From: Orobanche coerulescens
Taxonomy: Eukaryota; Streptophyta; Magnoliopsida; Lamiales; Orobanchaceae
Length of the DNA stretch: 64,000 nt
NCBI GenBank assembly: GCA_033398695.1
Contig: CM065802.1
Location: 203,255,096-203,319,095 of the forward strand
Direction: 5' to 3'
Shown here: positions 10,193 to 21,369 of the stretch, piece after piece
Numbering within the stretch: position 1 is the first letter of the stretch
Layout: each line of letters opens with the position of its first letter
Program-made: the position numbers and the translations under genes
Notes under the pieces: model-generated
Database searches by the model: none
Seen by the model: only the letters and a program-made list of their open reading frames with translations
What the model was told of the DNA's origin: nothing

Positions 10193-11284
10193 ATGGATGC
10201 TGGAAGAGGCCGTGGACGAGGTCGTGGTCGTGGTCATGGACGCGGCCGGGGACGTGGGGTAGCCGGTGCGTAGGCCACGTCGCATTCTTCGGGAGCCGGC
10301 AGTACAGGTGACCGTCACAGTCATGCTTCTTCTCAGGAACGCGCCGACCTTGGTATTGCGGCCGTTATGCAGTAAATGGTAAACCAAATGGCGGCGATAG
10401 CTCAGGTGGTTCAGAACCCGGATCCGGCCCATGCTAATCGAGGCGGAGCAGACCGTTGGCTCCAAGATGTCATCAAGATGTATCCTCCTCGGTTTTCGGG
10501 AGCATCAGACCCGATCAGCTGGGAGGGGTGAATCAAAGAGATATCTAAAGTCTTTATTGCCACCAACTGCCCCGAGGACCGTAAGGTCCCTATTGCCCAG
10601 TACTTTCTCACTGGGGACGCTACGGATTGGTGGGAGGCCGTTGGGCCCAAAGACCATGTTGCTTCGTGGGCTGAATTTCTAGAATTGATGGAGACTGAAT
10701 ACTGCCCGTGGCCGGTTAGACAGGCTCGAGTTCATGCCTTTTATGATGCTCAACCACGATATATTCCTGTCTCTCAAGCTATTGCCGAGTTCAACAAGGA
10801 GTTGGGCTATGTGAAGACCCAAGTTTTCGAGGAGAGAGACAAAATTTTTCACTTTTCCCGACGGATGAAACTGTCAATTCAGGATTACATGTCTGGGCTC
10901 GTCTGTATTACTTTGAAGGATTATCAGAGTCGAGCTCTTGCCTATGATATGTCAGTGACAGCCAGTGCGGCGGTTCGGGAGAGTAAGAAACAGAAATCCG
11001 CCGGAAATTTCTCGGGCCACATGGGTGGAGGTCAACAGAAGTCTGAGTCTGCGAATATTCCTGGAGGTAATTCGGCTCGTTTCTCTGGGATCTATCGAGG
11101 TACTGCTAGTGCCTCCGTTCGGGATGCCAAATGCTTTAACTGTGGCGAGTCGGGCCATTGAAACTGGGAGTGTCCTCGTCCGCCTCTGACTTGTCAGTCG
11201 GGCCACAAGGCTCTCTTTTGTGAACGGGCACGACAGTTTCTTGGTGCTCAGACTTCTTTTCAGCACCTAGGGAGTCGAGTGTAA
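10193..11284 (+). pseudogene. Gypsy gag (nucleocapsid precursor), broken
   Basis: Starts ATG at 10193 with an Arg-Gly-rich N-terminus, then the retrotransposon gag core (MYPPRFSGASDP, DWWEAVGP, EFLELMETEY). A zinc knuckle CFNCGESGH begins at 11132, and a second cysteine-rich stretch follows. In-frame stops lie at 10271, 10373, 10529 and 11159, and TAA ends this frame at 11282. The first is TAG, the second TAA and the next two TGA; most sit where C-to-T or G-to-A changes of Gln or Trp codons would create them. Downstream the pol frame is shifted by one base, so gag-pol was probably a single frame with a small indel near 11280. Confidence 0.9.
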
Positions 11285-11400
11285 ACCAGGGCTCGTTTGC
11301 TCCGCAGCCTCCGCCGAGTGCCGGTCGAGGTAGAGGTCGGGGTCAGCCCGCTAGAGGAGGAGCTTTCAGTGTCGGCTCTGCCCAGCCGCGTATCTATGAG

Positions 11401-14400
11401 ATGAGGAGGGTCGATGATCCAGCAGCCACTGTGGCGACAGGTACCGTTCATATTCATTCTCATCCTGTCAGTGTGCTTTTTGATTCTGGTACTACACATT
11501 TGTTCATATCGCTCGAGTGTGTGCGCCGTTTGAGTCTCGACTGTTTGTCGCCTTGCAAGTCTTTTATTGTTAAACTTACTAGCGGTGATAGGATCGTTGG
11601 CGATCGAGAGGTCCGAGACTGCTCTGTGTTTATTTGTGAGAGAGCTTAGCTCTCTAATCTTATTGTCGTTAATATTGAGGGTGAGGATTTGATTCTCGGG
11701 GATGATTGGCTCGAGCGGCATGGCGCAATCATGAACTACTGCACGAGGATCATCACCATGTTAGCTGAGGACGGCACCGAACACTCTTTCGCGGGGCGAA
11801 AGATAGGAAACCAGAAGTTCTTTATTAACGCCTTAAAGGCGATGAGGCTCCTGCGGAAGGGGTGTACTGGTTATTGGTGCTATACCTAGAAGACGGAGGA
11901 TGGTGGAGTCGAGTTTTCGTCGATTCCAGTCGTTAGTGAGTTTCTTGATGTATTTCTTAACGAGTTACCGGGATTGCCACTGGATCGTGAGGTCGAGTTT
12001 GCTATAGAGTTAGAGCCGAGCGCGGCTCCGATTTCGAAGGCGCCATACCGCATGGCACCTTCAGAGATGACCAAGTTGAAGAAGCAGTTGAGTGAGCTTC
12101 TTGAGTCGGGGTATGTTCGACCGAGCACTTCACCTTGGGGCGTACCGGTCCTGTTTGTGCGGAAGAAGGATGGTTCATTGCGTTTGTGTATCAACTATCG
12201 CGAACTAAACAAGGTGACCATCAAGAATAAGTATCCTTTGCCGAGAATTGATGATCTGTTCGATCAGTTGCAGGGGGCTTCGGTATTCTCGAAGATTGAT
12301 TTGAGATCGGGGTACTATCAGCTCCGGGTGAGGGAGTCCGATGTGCCGAAAACAGCTTTTCGGACGAGATACGGACATTATGAGTTTGTAGTTATGCCCT
12401 TCGGGTTAACTAATGCACCGACGGTGTTTATGCAGTTGATGAACAAAGTCTTTATCGAGTATGTGGATAAGTGTGTCGTCGTCTTCATTGATGATATTCT
12501 TATTTATTCGAGGAACGAGGAAGAACATGCCCATCATTTGCGAGTAGTGTTAGACATTTTGAGTACCGAGCAACTCTATGCGAAGTTCTCGAAATGTGAG
12601 TTCTGGCTGAAGGAAGTGATGTTTTTAGGTCACGTGATTTCAGCCGAGGGGGTTCGTGTGGATCCACAGAAGATTGAGGCAGTGTTGGATTGGGCACCGC
12701 CCAAGAATGTGAAGGAGATCCGTAGTTTCTTAGGTTTGGCCGGCTACTACCGTAGGTTCGTCGAGGGTTTCTCGAAACTGGCTCGGCCACTTACATAGTT
12801 GCTCCAGAAGTCCAAGAAGTTCGTCTGGAATGACGAGAGGCAGTCGAGTTTTGAGGAGCTGAAGAGGCGTTTGACTTCAGCCCCGATTTTAGCGTTGCCG
12901 TGTGGCAACGGGGGTTTTGCTGTTTATAGTGATGCTTCGGGTCAGGGTCTTGGGTGCGTATTGATGCAGCACGGCAAGAACATCGCATATGCATCGAGGC
13001 AGTTGAGGACGTATGAGCTTAACTACCCTACTCATGATTTGGAGTTAGCGGCAATTGTTTTTGCGCTCAAGATTTGGCGTCACTATCTTTTCGACTATGC
13101 ATGTCAGATTTTTACCGATCATAAAAGTCTGAAATACATATTTACTCAGCGGGAGTTGAATATGAGGCAGAGGAGTTGGTTAGAGTTGATTAAGGATTAT
13201 GACCTCGAAATCCTTTATAATCCGGGCAAGGCGAACGTCGTGGCCGACGCCTTGAGTCGGAAACCGGTTGCGTTGCGAACGCTTGAGATCCTTACGTCTC
13301 AGTCTAAGCTTCGGCAGGTTTTGATCAAGTTAGATGTTGAGGTTTTGTTGCCTGGAGCTGTCGGGCAACTTTGTGCTTTAGAAATTTCGTCGTCTTTGAT
13401 CGATGAAATTAAGCTGAAGCAGTTGGAGGATCCGATGATTACTCAAATCCGAGAGAACGTTCTTAAGGGAAAGTCTCCTGGGTTTGTGATTCACGAGGAT
13501 GGTATTTTGAGATTCCAGAGTCGGATTTGTGTACCGAACGACTCAGAGTAGAGACAGAGTATTCTGCGTGAGGCCCATGCTACACCTTACTCCGTTCATC
13601 CTGGTTCGAGTAACATGTACAAGGACCTGAGAAGGAATTTCTGGTGGAATGATATGAAGGAGGAGGTCGCACACTTTGTAGCGAGATGTTTGACTTGTCA
13701 GCAGGTCAAAATCGAGCATCAACGATCGGCCGGGTTATTGCAGTCACTTCCTGTTCCGGAATAGAAATGGGAAGATATATCGATGGATTTCATTACGAGT
13801 TTGTTGAGATTGAGGTCGGGCATGAATATGGTCTGGGTGATTGTTGATCGTCTGACCAAGTCGGCACATTTTCTGGGCATCAAGGACACTTGGGGCCCGG
13901 AGAAATTGGCTCGTGTGTTTATCACACAGATCGTGAGGCTTCACGGTACTCCGAAGTCTATTGTTTCGGATCGTGATGGCCGTTTTGTATCGCACTTTTG
14001 GCATGCAGTGCATAAGGCGTTGGGCACTCATTTGCGTTTGAGTACCTCTTTTCATCCTCAGTCAGATGGACAATCGAAACGCACTATCCAGACATTCGAG
14101 GATATGTTGCGTGCTTGTGCTCTCGATTGGAGCAATGACTGGGAGGAGCATTTGCCATTGATCGAATTCACGTACAACAATAGTTGGCACGCGTCGATTC
14201 GGATGGCACCGTATGAGGCACTTTATGGGCGGCGTTGTCGATCACCGATTTGTTGGAATGAGGCGTCTGATATGGTCGGGACCGAGCCGAATATCGTTCT
14301 AGATACGAGGCGGAAGATAGAATTAATTCAGGAGCGGATGTTGACTGCCCAGAGTCGACAGAAGTCATATGCCGATGTCCGTCGTCGACCTTTGGAATTC

Positions 14401-14826
14401 GAGGTGGGAGATCACGTTTTGCTAAAGGTGTCGCCGACGATAGGAGTTTTCCATTTCGGGAAGAAAGGGAAGTTGAGTCCGAGATTCATTGGGCCCTTCG
14501 AGATTCTCGAGCGAGTCGGTGGGTTGGCATACCGTTTGGCATTACCCCCGTCCCTGAGTCATGTTCATAGCGTTTTTCATATTTCCCAGATGAGGAAATA
14601 TGTCCCGGATCCTAGCCACGTCATCGATTATGGCGAGATTGATGTCGCCGAGGATATTACTTTTGAGGAGCATCCTTTGAAGATTTTGAAGCATCGTGAG
14701 AAGCGAATGAGGCATAAGACCATCCCTTTAGTCAAGGTGCAGTGGTCGAGACATGGTGTCGAGGAGGCAACTTGGGAAACCGAGGATAGCATGCGTGCTA
14801 GGTACCCCGAGTTGTTTGCTTCTTAA
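11401..14826 (+). pseudogene. Gypsy pol polyprotein (PR-RT-RNaseH-INT-chromodomain), broken
   Basis: One continuous frame of about 1,140 codons interrupted only by five stops, all TAG: 11647, 11887, 12796, 13549 and 13762. Domains in order: aspartic protease with DSG at 11482; reverse transcriptase with [11 protein letters not shown] and the catalytic FIDD at 12484-12495; RNase H with DAS at 12931; integrase zinc-binding region (CLTC at about 13687), catalytic core from about 13783; and a C-terminal chromodomain-like part (EEATWETED, YPELF). In the integrase D,D-35-E triad the expected Glu is Lys (AAA at 14077-14079; the second Asp is at 13969). The protein would be truncated and integration-dead. 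The clade call (Tekay-like) rests on the C-terminus. Confidence 0.93.
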
Positions 14827-14833
14827 GTTTCAG

Positions 14834-14861
14834 GACGAAACTTATTTTTAGAGGGGTAGAA
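14834..14861 (+). other. Polypurine tract region
   Basis: GGACGAAACTTATTTTTAGA then GGGGTAGA immediately before the 3' LTR. The GACGAAACTT lead-in is shared, in opposite orientation, by the elements ending at 31647, 42420 and 61148, linking all four to one lineage. Confidence 0.75.
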
Positions 14862-15313
14862 TCTAATATCCGCATTTTCTTTTTCCGGTATTTTCATTTT
14901 TGGTGTATTTTCCAACTCGTTTGTAACCGTTTCGACATTTTGAATCTATTTTATTCTTGGAGTTTCTTCATTTGGACGATCTTCAGTGGTGTTTTGATAT
15001 TATTCCGTTTTATGTCATGTATTGTGGCATGGACGTTCGATTCTCGTAAAACCCATTCGTTTTTGTAATCTCTTTGGTTTCACGAGTTCGTATGGGTGAG
15101 TTGGTCGTGTTGTAAGATTCGGTTTGTTAATCCGATCCTTGTTGTTCCTGAACCTTCGGGTATTCGGAATCACGCTTCATCATAATGTTTTGGTTTCTGA
15201 CTCGAATCCGTGGTGATTGTATCCATTGGTCGTTGTTACGCTTTGGTATTTTTCCGTTTATTCCTCGTCGAGTAGTTACTTCAGTTCTGGCCTGTTTGCT
15301 GTCCCAGGCTGTG

Positions 15314-15600
15314 TTACGGCCGTAATACTAGAGAGTTACGGCCATAGGCATTTCTTTATACGACCGTAACAAGGATTCGTTTCTTGCCTCTTGGTCCAGT
15401 TCTGAGTTACGGGCGTATCATATTTGAGTTACGGCTGTAAGTATTGATACGGCCGTAATGGTGTTCTTGATACGGTCGTATGTGTCTTTCGTCAGATTGT
15501 CTAGTTTCTCTGCAGAGCCAATTACGGCCGTAAGAGAGTCAGGATACGGCCGTAATATTCCTATGTTACGGCCGTAAGTGGGTTGTGTTACGTCCGTAAC
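15314..15600. repeat. TTACGGCCGTAA palindrome array in the 3' LTR
   Basis: Same array as in the 5' LTR but lacking one unit: the AGCCAGCTTC spacer and one palindrome between the first two copies of the 5' LTR are absent. This is a sign of recombination between neighbouring palindromes. Other copies differ by transitions (TACGGCCATA, TACGACCGTA, TACGTCCGTA). Confidence 0.9.
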
Positions 15601-15602
15601 AC

Positions 15603-15624
15603 CTGCCAGTATATAAACTGGCAG
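15603..15624 (+). promoter_or_regulatory. TATA box inside a perfect inverted repeat (3' LTR)
   Basis: CTGCCAGT and ACTGGCAG, exact reverse complements of 8 bp each, directly flank ATATAA. A TATA box at the tip of a potential hairpin is unusual. Confidence 0.7.
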
Positions 15625-16968
15625 CGGCCCATTTTTTTCCTCATTTCTCATATCTCTCTTTTCTCTTCGCGACGGGAGCGACGACAGAGGCTAGGGTTCG
15701 TTCTATTTTGATCCAAACTCCATTATAAGGGCATATTCAAGTATCATATCATCCACCTATCGCTAATCATCCATCGTTCATCTTCGAATCTAGGTAAATC
15801 TTCTAAGAACCCTATTTTTGGGTAAATTGGGGGTTTTCGAGTTTTTGTTCGATTCGTTCCGTGTGATTGATATATTCATGATGAATATGATTAATCTTGT
15901 TAGTATCCTTAGTTTTCCTACGGATTCATGGTATATTTCGTGGTTTTTGCGTAATCGAGAGGGTTTGGTTGTGGTCCACCCTCGTCGTTGTTCTCGGGCG
16001 AATATACATGAATCGTAGGCGGGTTTTTTGGTGTTTTCCATTTCCGTATTCGTTTAGAGTTGGTTGTGATTATGTTCTTCGAATCGTTAGGTTCGGTTCC
16101 GTTGGTTCCTAGTGTTCGTTGGTGATTTTCCTTTTCGTTCATTGCATCATCAATTATTCAAGGCAAGTATTTTTGGAAACCTTTATGCTTAACATGTAAT
16201 GGTAATGTGTGCTTTGCTCACCTCGGGAGGGTCCGAAGGGATCACGGAGGGAATCCAATGGATTAGCCCTGGATTCACGAGTTTGTTTCGCTAGCCAGCT
16301 CGGGAGGGTCCTTTGAGGCCTTGGGTGGAATTTGTGGCTTCGTCCCGGTCCTAGGCGATGCCTGTGCGTGATTTGTTTTATAAGTGGCCAGCTCGGGAGG
16401 GTCCTTAGAGGCCTCGAGTGGGATTTGTGGCTTCATCCCGGTCCTAGGCAAATTGATTGACTGTTTGTTTCCGGGAAAGACATGTCTGGTTTTTGGTTTT
16501 GAAATGAATTTGGTGCATTGTACTATGAAATGTGTAAGCGATTGGTTTGCCTTGATTGCTTGTACTAGCGTAATTGCTAACTCCTTTGGGGACCCGTTGT
16601 GGGGAAATTCTTGTTATGGATTTCAGGTTATGATCATCCGGACGAGCGAGTGCTGGGACAGTACGGGGATGTTGGCCAGGGTCGTTTACATGTGCACTCG
16701 AGTCCTTTTATTTCCATTGTTCTATTCGATATGGTTGTTGTCTACTTTTGAAACTTATAGATTGTAGCTTTTCTCTTCGGATTGTGATTTGTATTCGTCG
16801 AAGTTATTTATGTTTGTCATTGTCGATTATCCTGCCGGTTGTATCGGGCGTTTGATTTTCAACTGGATGATGTGTGTTTTTACTATGGTAAGTTGTGTCT
16901 AACCTGGTTGGTCCCATGTAAGGGTCCACGGCACTGTAATATACCTTGAATATCACGGGGGTGTTACA

Positions 16969-17181
16969 AAGCCCTGGTGGTGCAGAAGGACTAGTTGGAC
17001 AAGTACCACTGCCCTCGCAACGAGGGACATCATCATCACTCACTCACTCACTTGAAGTTCATCATTTTGCTCATCTGGTTCACGAATAGGTGAAGACGAA
17101 TGCTCCACAATTGGCCTCTCCCCGTTTCGTCTGCGAGAACTGTTTGCACCCGTACTTATATTCTTGACTCTTCTAGCCATA
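16969..17181 (-). pseudogene. CACTA-associated reading frame, 5' part
   Basis: Minus-strand ATG at 17181 opens MARRVKNISTGANSSRRRNG, then an acidic stretch, then a GTGA microsatellite (17036-17050) where the frame must shift or splice to continue as SDDDVPRCEGSG and SAPPGL up to the gypsy insertion. The remainder is at 7645-7730. The basic N-terminus followed by acidic and Ser/Pro-rich sequence is seen in CACTA ORFs, but I cannot name a domain. Confidence 0.45.
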
Positions 17182-17579
17182 CTGCAATAAGGGATATGAT
17201 ATGTATATTTTTTAGATTAAAAAATACAGTAATATAACCAACATAGAAATATATATTAACACTAATATAGACATCTGGTGAAATCAGCAACTTCACAATA
17301 AGATAAACTAGTGAAATCAGCCAAAAAAATAGCAAGTAAAAATCAAATTTTATTAAAAATTAGTTTTGTTAAGTAAAAATTAATTTCAATCAATTAAACC
17401 AATTTTAGTCACTAAAATAAATTGAGTTAGAATTCAGGTGAAAAGAATAAGAGTCTTAATAGACTTGTTTCTTTATTAAGCTAAGACTATTAGTTGACCT
17501 TTTGTTTACACGAATATCCAATCAAAATTTACTTCAGTAGCTAATCTTCTAAATTTTATGTTAATAGACATAATTATAA
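17182..17579. other. Unassigned AT-rich sequence left of the MULE
   Basis: No coding potential. AGTGAAATCAGC-type motifs recur around 17278 and 17310. The last nine bases (17571-17579, TAATTATAA) are the MULE target duplication. Confidence 0.6.
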
Positions 17580-17700
17580 GAGTGGAGTGAGAATGTAGCC
17601 ATATAGACCCCTTACAACACAAATTATGTCATGCAACTTAATATTGTCAAATTCTAGCCAATTTCATGAAATGTGGACAAATTTGCCCTTACTGGTGGAA
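17580..17700. repeat. MULE left terminal inverted repeat
   Basis: Pairs with 23785-23904 in reverse complement. Best-matching blocks are CCATATAG (17601) and TAATATTGTCAAATTCTAGCCA (17639-17660). The two ends are clearly diverged, so the element is not recent. Confidence 0.8.
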
Positions 17701-17763
17701 GTTTTTTTTTTTTTCATTTTTCAAAAGTAATCAACTGATTACTTTCGCAATTAACCCATTTAT

Positions 17764-17920
17764 CTCACTCTCTCTCTCTTAAAATTCTCTCTTTTACAGA
17801 CATAAAAGCAATCAACTGATTAATTTAATAGAATTAATCTCACACACTCTCTCTCTCTCTCTTAAAATTGAGGAAAAAATACAAAATACGTATCAAGCCC
17901 TTTTATGCAGATGAGCCCAT

Positions 17921-17971
<51 letters not shown>

Positions 17972-17985
17972 AAAATTCTCTCTCT
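17764..17985. repeat. (CT)n microsatellites before the MULE gene
   Basis: Three CT runs (about 17764, 17847 and 17923-17965). They lie immediately upstream of the ATG at 18001, where CT-rich tracts commonly mark plant core promoters and 5' UTRs. Confidence 0.85.
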
Positions 17986-18000
17986 CTCTAGCCTAACCTA

Positions 18001-18423
18001 ATGTCTCCCGCCGCTCTTCTACTCACTGGCAGCCGCTCCATCTTGCTCCGTCGCCGCCTCAATCTACTCTGTTCCATGGCTTCCGACAGCGTCCATGAGG
18101 AGCAACCCCACAAAGAAGCCGAACCAAGCCCCACTGATTCCGGCGACCAACAACACGAAGCCGCCGCCTCTGAAGCCGCTGCCGTCGCCGAGTCGGATTC
18201 AAGCGCTGATGCCACCAGACAACGAAAGCATAAGAGGAAAGAAGAGAAAATAATGGAATCCTATCCCGCTAAGAAGAAAAAAAAGGAAGAGAAGAAAAAA
18301 GGGAAGAAGATAGTAGAGGAAGAAAATAGTGAAACGAGTGAAGAAAGTGAAGCAATAGACGACGGAGAAGACAACGCAGAAGAAGAACAACCTCGTCGAC
18401 CCCTCCCGTACGAGAAACGCTTG
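18001..18423 (+). pseudogene. First exon of MULE-borne gene (low complexity, Lys/Glu-rich)
   Basis: ATG at 18001 opens a 141-codon exon: a hydrophobic/Arg-rich start, an Ala/Ser/Glu-rich middle, then a run of Lys (AKKKKKEEKKKGKK) and an acidic tail ending RRPLPYEKRL. It ends at a plausible splice donor (TTG|GTAAAA at 18424). The Lys-rich block could act as a nuclear localisation signal. The nearest acceptor (TTTTTGTAG ending 18961) joins it one frame away from the DUF1985 frame, so either another splice is used or the gene is frameshifted. No family is recognised for this exon on its own. Confidence 0.55.
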
Positions 18424-18961
18424 GTAAAATTTTGAATTTTTCATATCCCGGGCTTGATACGAATTTCTTGACTTAATGCGCTAATTTCTTGAACCTAAGT
18501 TTTTCTCAGATCTGTTACCCATGTTACGAAAATAGAATTTCGTATTGAATATTATTACTATTATATATCTTTGTAACACATCCGTACCGATTTGAAATTA
18601 TTTATATTGGAGTTTTGGTTTACATGTTACGAATTTTCACAGTTCGTAACGTCATGTGATGCTTGTTTTGTTTCTTTGTGCGATTTAGTAAGAGTGTAAA
18701 ATCTGCTATTACGAATAGGTGGTGTTACGAATTTATCAATACGTAACTGACTCTGCAATGTGAGAAGTTTATGTTAAGTTACGAAATTTGAATTTCGTAA
18801 CAGAATAGCTGGTGTTACGGTTTATAATTTCGTAACATGTACCTTTTATATGTGTTATGACACCTGTTATGAAATTATCATTTCGTAATGTTGTTTGCAA
18901 TTTCGTAACATGGGTTACATTTACTGAATTATTGATTTGGTTGAATGGTTTGTTTTTGTAG

Positions 18962-19677
18962 AACAAATGGGTTTTCAAACGAAAGAATCGGCATACGAGC
19001 ACCACTGGATCATGCTAACCGGTGGTGAGAGCACAGTGGAGGAAATACGGTGTGTGCTCGAATCATTCAGCAAAAATTTAATCAAAGAATTGAGGCAATC
19101 AGCAATTGGGGCATTCATGAAGCTCCCCGACATTGTCTCGAGATCCGACAGGGCTCTACATTACATGATATCTCGCCAAGTGACACCGCATCCGGAGGTT
19201 GATGAAACATCCTTGTGGTTCCAGGTCAAAGGGAGAGTTCTACGGTTCTCAAGGGTTGAATTTGCATTGATTACCGACCTCCGATTTGGACCTACACTGC
19301 CAATTTCCAGCCTACATGGCCCACCGAATACCAGAAATTCGGTCTTCACGAAGATGCTTGGAAACAAAGAATTGCTGATTGCCTACATCCGAACAAAGTT
19401 CATCAACAAGAAATTGAATTGAAAAAGTTGGAAGTGAAGGGTACCGAAGCCGACTACTGAAAATGGCAAAGGTTCTCTTGGCTTGGCTTTATGTGCTTGG
19501 ACTTGATCCTAACAAGAATAAAGTGCGGAATGGATGTGGGCGTTGGTAGAAGATGATGAGGCTTGGAAGGAGTTCTCGTGGGGAGTTATGCATATCGAAT
19601 CTTGATTGACAAATTATTATTGTCAAAAGGACATTCTGGCCCCTACCATCTAAAAGGGAACACCATCGCATTCTTGG
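18962..19677 (+). pseudogene. DUF1985-domain sequence (KI-MULE cargo), degenerate
   Basis: The open part runs to a stop at 19422 and contains the hallmark of this plant-transposon domain: SAIGAFMKLPDI, LWFQVKGRVLRFSRVEFALI and DLRFG. Homology continues past the stop in shifting frames: MAKVLLAWLYVLGLD, then WMWALVEDDEAWKEFSWGV, then SKGHSGPYHLKGNTIAFL. It stops at a strong donor (TTG|GTAAGT, about 19678). Normally DUF1985 lies N-terminal to a Ulp1 protease domain in the same protein; here the Ulp1 part is on the opposite strand 2 kb away. Confidence 0.75.
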
Positions 19678-20447
19678 TAAGTTTCTGTGCAATTCGTACC
19701 AGTTTAGAATATATCATAGATTCGTAATGTTAAGAATTCGTAACAAGTCTGTTAAGAAACAATTATAATGTTAAGGATTCATACCATTAGAGTATATCAC
19801 CGATTCGTGACATTATATCTTGTTTTGAGTAACAACTCTGTTAAGAATATCACAGATTCGTACCATTATGTTAAGAATTATTGAGTCACATATTCGTGAC
19901 ATTATATCTTGTTTTGAGTTACGAATTCTTGTTTCCTAATGTTAAGAATTCGTATCATTAGAGTATATCATGATTCGTGACATTATATCTTGTTTCCCAA
20001 ATCCCGAATTCGTATCAAGTCTGTTAAGAATATCACAGATTCGTGACATTATATCTTGTTTCCTATTCGTATCGTTATTTGAAGCATCTTGGGTTTTTGG
20101 TGGATTGTAGTAACCTTTGTTTAATCTAATGGTATGCAATTTCCTTATTCGTAACAGTGTTACGATTCAGAAATTCGTAACTAATTCTCTTTATTATTTC
20201 GATGTTACGATTTAATAAATTTCGTAACACATGTTTGGGTTGCGATTTATTAATTACGTAATGATGTTACTTGTATTATGCATTACGAATTAATCAATTC
20301 GTAAAAGTGTGTCACTTGTTTCAATCCATTATAATAGCATGATTATTCTTAGATGTTACGAATATAATGTCATTTCGTAACTGCGTTACCATATTGACTC
20401 GTGTTACTAATTACGAATTTAACATTTCGTAATTGTAATATATATTG

Positions 20448-20885
20448 TTTGTAGTTATCTTATTACTTTCTGGTATGTTTGTTGTTTTGCGGTTTCGCGA
20501 GATAATCTCGGTGTCATATGTGCATCGTTATTACTCGACTCATACGTGGCTTGAAACTTATGCTGGTGAAGTGATGCCGATCCCAGATCAAGATGAATGG
20601 CTCGCACCCGATTACGTTGCCTCAAGGGTTGTTGGTACCCCTCCTAACCCTAGGCAAGCTGGTCGACCACGTGGGAAGAGGATTCAGCCTGCACATCGTG
20701 TGTGCTCTCGATGTCATCAAAAAGGTCATTACCAAAACACATGCACTACAATTTTAGAGGAGATTACTAGGGAGGAGGAAGTGAGTAGCAATCAACCAAA
20801 GATTCGGAAAAAGAATAAATGCGGGATCTGTGACGTAGAGGGGCATAGTCGTTTAACGTGTGAAGACCCGAATAGATTTGGTTGA
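20448..20885 (+). pseudogene. MudrA-type transposase C-terminus with zinc knuckles
   Basis: An exon beginning after a GTTTGTAG acceptor encodes SYVHRYYSTHTWLETYAGE, then PIPDQDEW and PPNPRQAGRPRGKRI. The knuckle CSRCHQKGHYQNTC follows, with a second CX2C motif, CGICDVEGHSRLTC, near the end. This arrangement matches the extreme C-terminus of MULE transposases (post-SWIM region, GRP-K-R linker, CCHC). The DDE catalytic domain and the SWIM finger are absent from the window, so the element could not encode a functional transposase. Confidence 0.8.
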
Positions 20886-21369
20886 TAGTTTTTTGTTGTG
20901 AAGACCCGAATAGATTTTGTTTTGGTATTACGTCTTGTTAAGATTTTATTAATTTCATTACGAATTTATCTTTACGTACAATTTAGTGTGTTAATTTGTC
21001 TATTTCGAACCAAAATGATTTTTAGCGATTTTGTTTTTATGTTAAGATTTGATGATTTCGTTACAAAACCTTTTTGAACGATTTTGTTTTTGTGTTACGA
21101 TTTGTGGATTTCATAATGAAATAATTTCTTACGATTTCTTTTTGTGTTACGATTTGCGTTACGTAACGAAATAATTTGTTACCTTGTTACGAAATTGTGT
21201 TATTCGTAACATGTTTTTTTAATGGTTGTGATTTTTTTATATGATATGTTACGAATCTGTGATATTCTTAACATTATTCTTCGATGTTACGAACATGTCA
21301 TTTCGTAACTGGGTTACCATATTGACTGGTGTTACAAGTTACGAATTTAACATTTCGTAACTAAAATTT

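Larger units (their letters stand above)
7731..16968 (+). mobile_element. Complete Ty3/gypsy chromovirus (Tekay-like), decayed coding
   Basis: A full element: 5' LTR 7731-9955, tRNA-Met type PBS, gag, PR-RT-RH-INT with a C-terminal chromodomain-like segment, polypurine tract, 3' LTR 14862-16968. The 5-bp target duplication AAGCC is perfect on both sides (7726-7730 and 16969-16973). Gene order and the EEATWE...YPELF ending fit the Tekay/Del clade. Gag-pol carries many in-frame stops plus a shift near 11280, so it cannot encode active proteins. It interrupts a CACTA reading frame. Confidence 0.95.
14862..16968 (+). repeat. 3' LTR of the Tekay-like element
   Basis: 2107 bp, collinear with the 5' LTR. 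The first dinucleotide is TC rather than TG, a likely mutation. It ends GGGGGTGTTACA. Relative to the 5' copy it has small deletions near 15135, inside the palindrome array, near 16207 and near 16768. Confidence 0.92.

Noticed and set aside
9471..10273. Frames of 88-123 codons in the 5' LTR and leader
   Set aside because: They fall in LTR/leader sequence and are disrupted in the 3' LTR copy.
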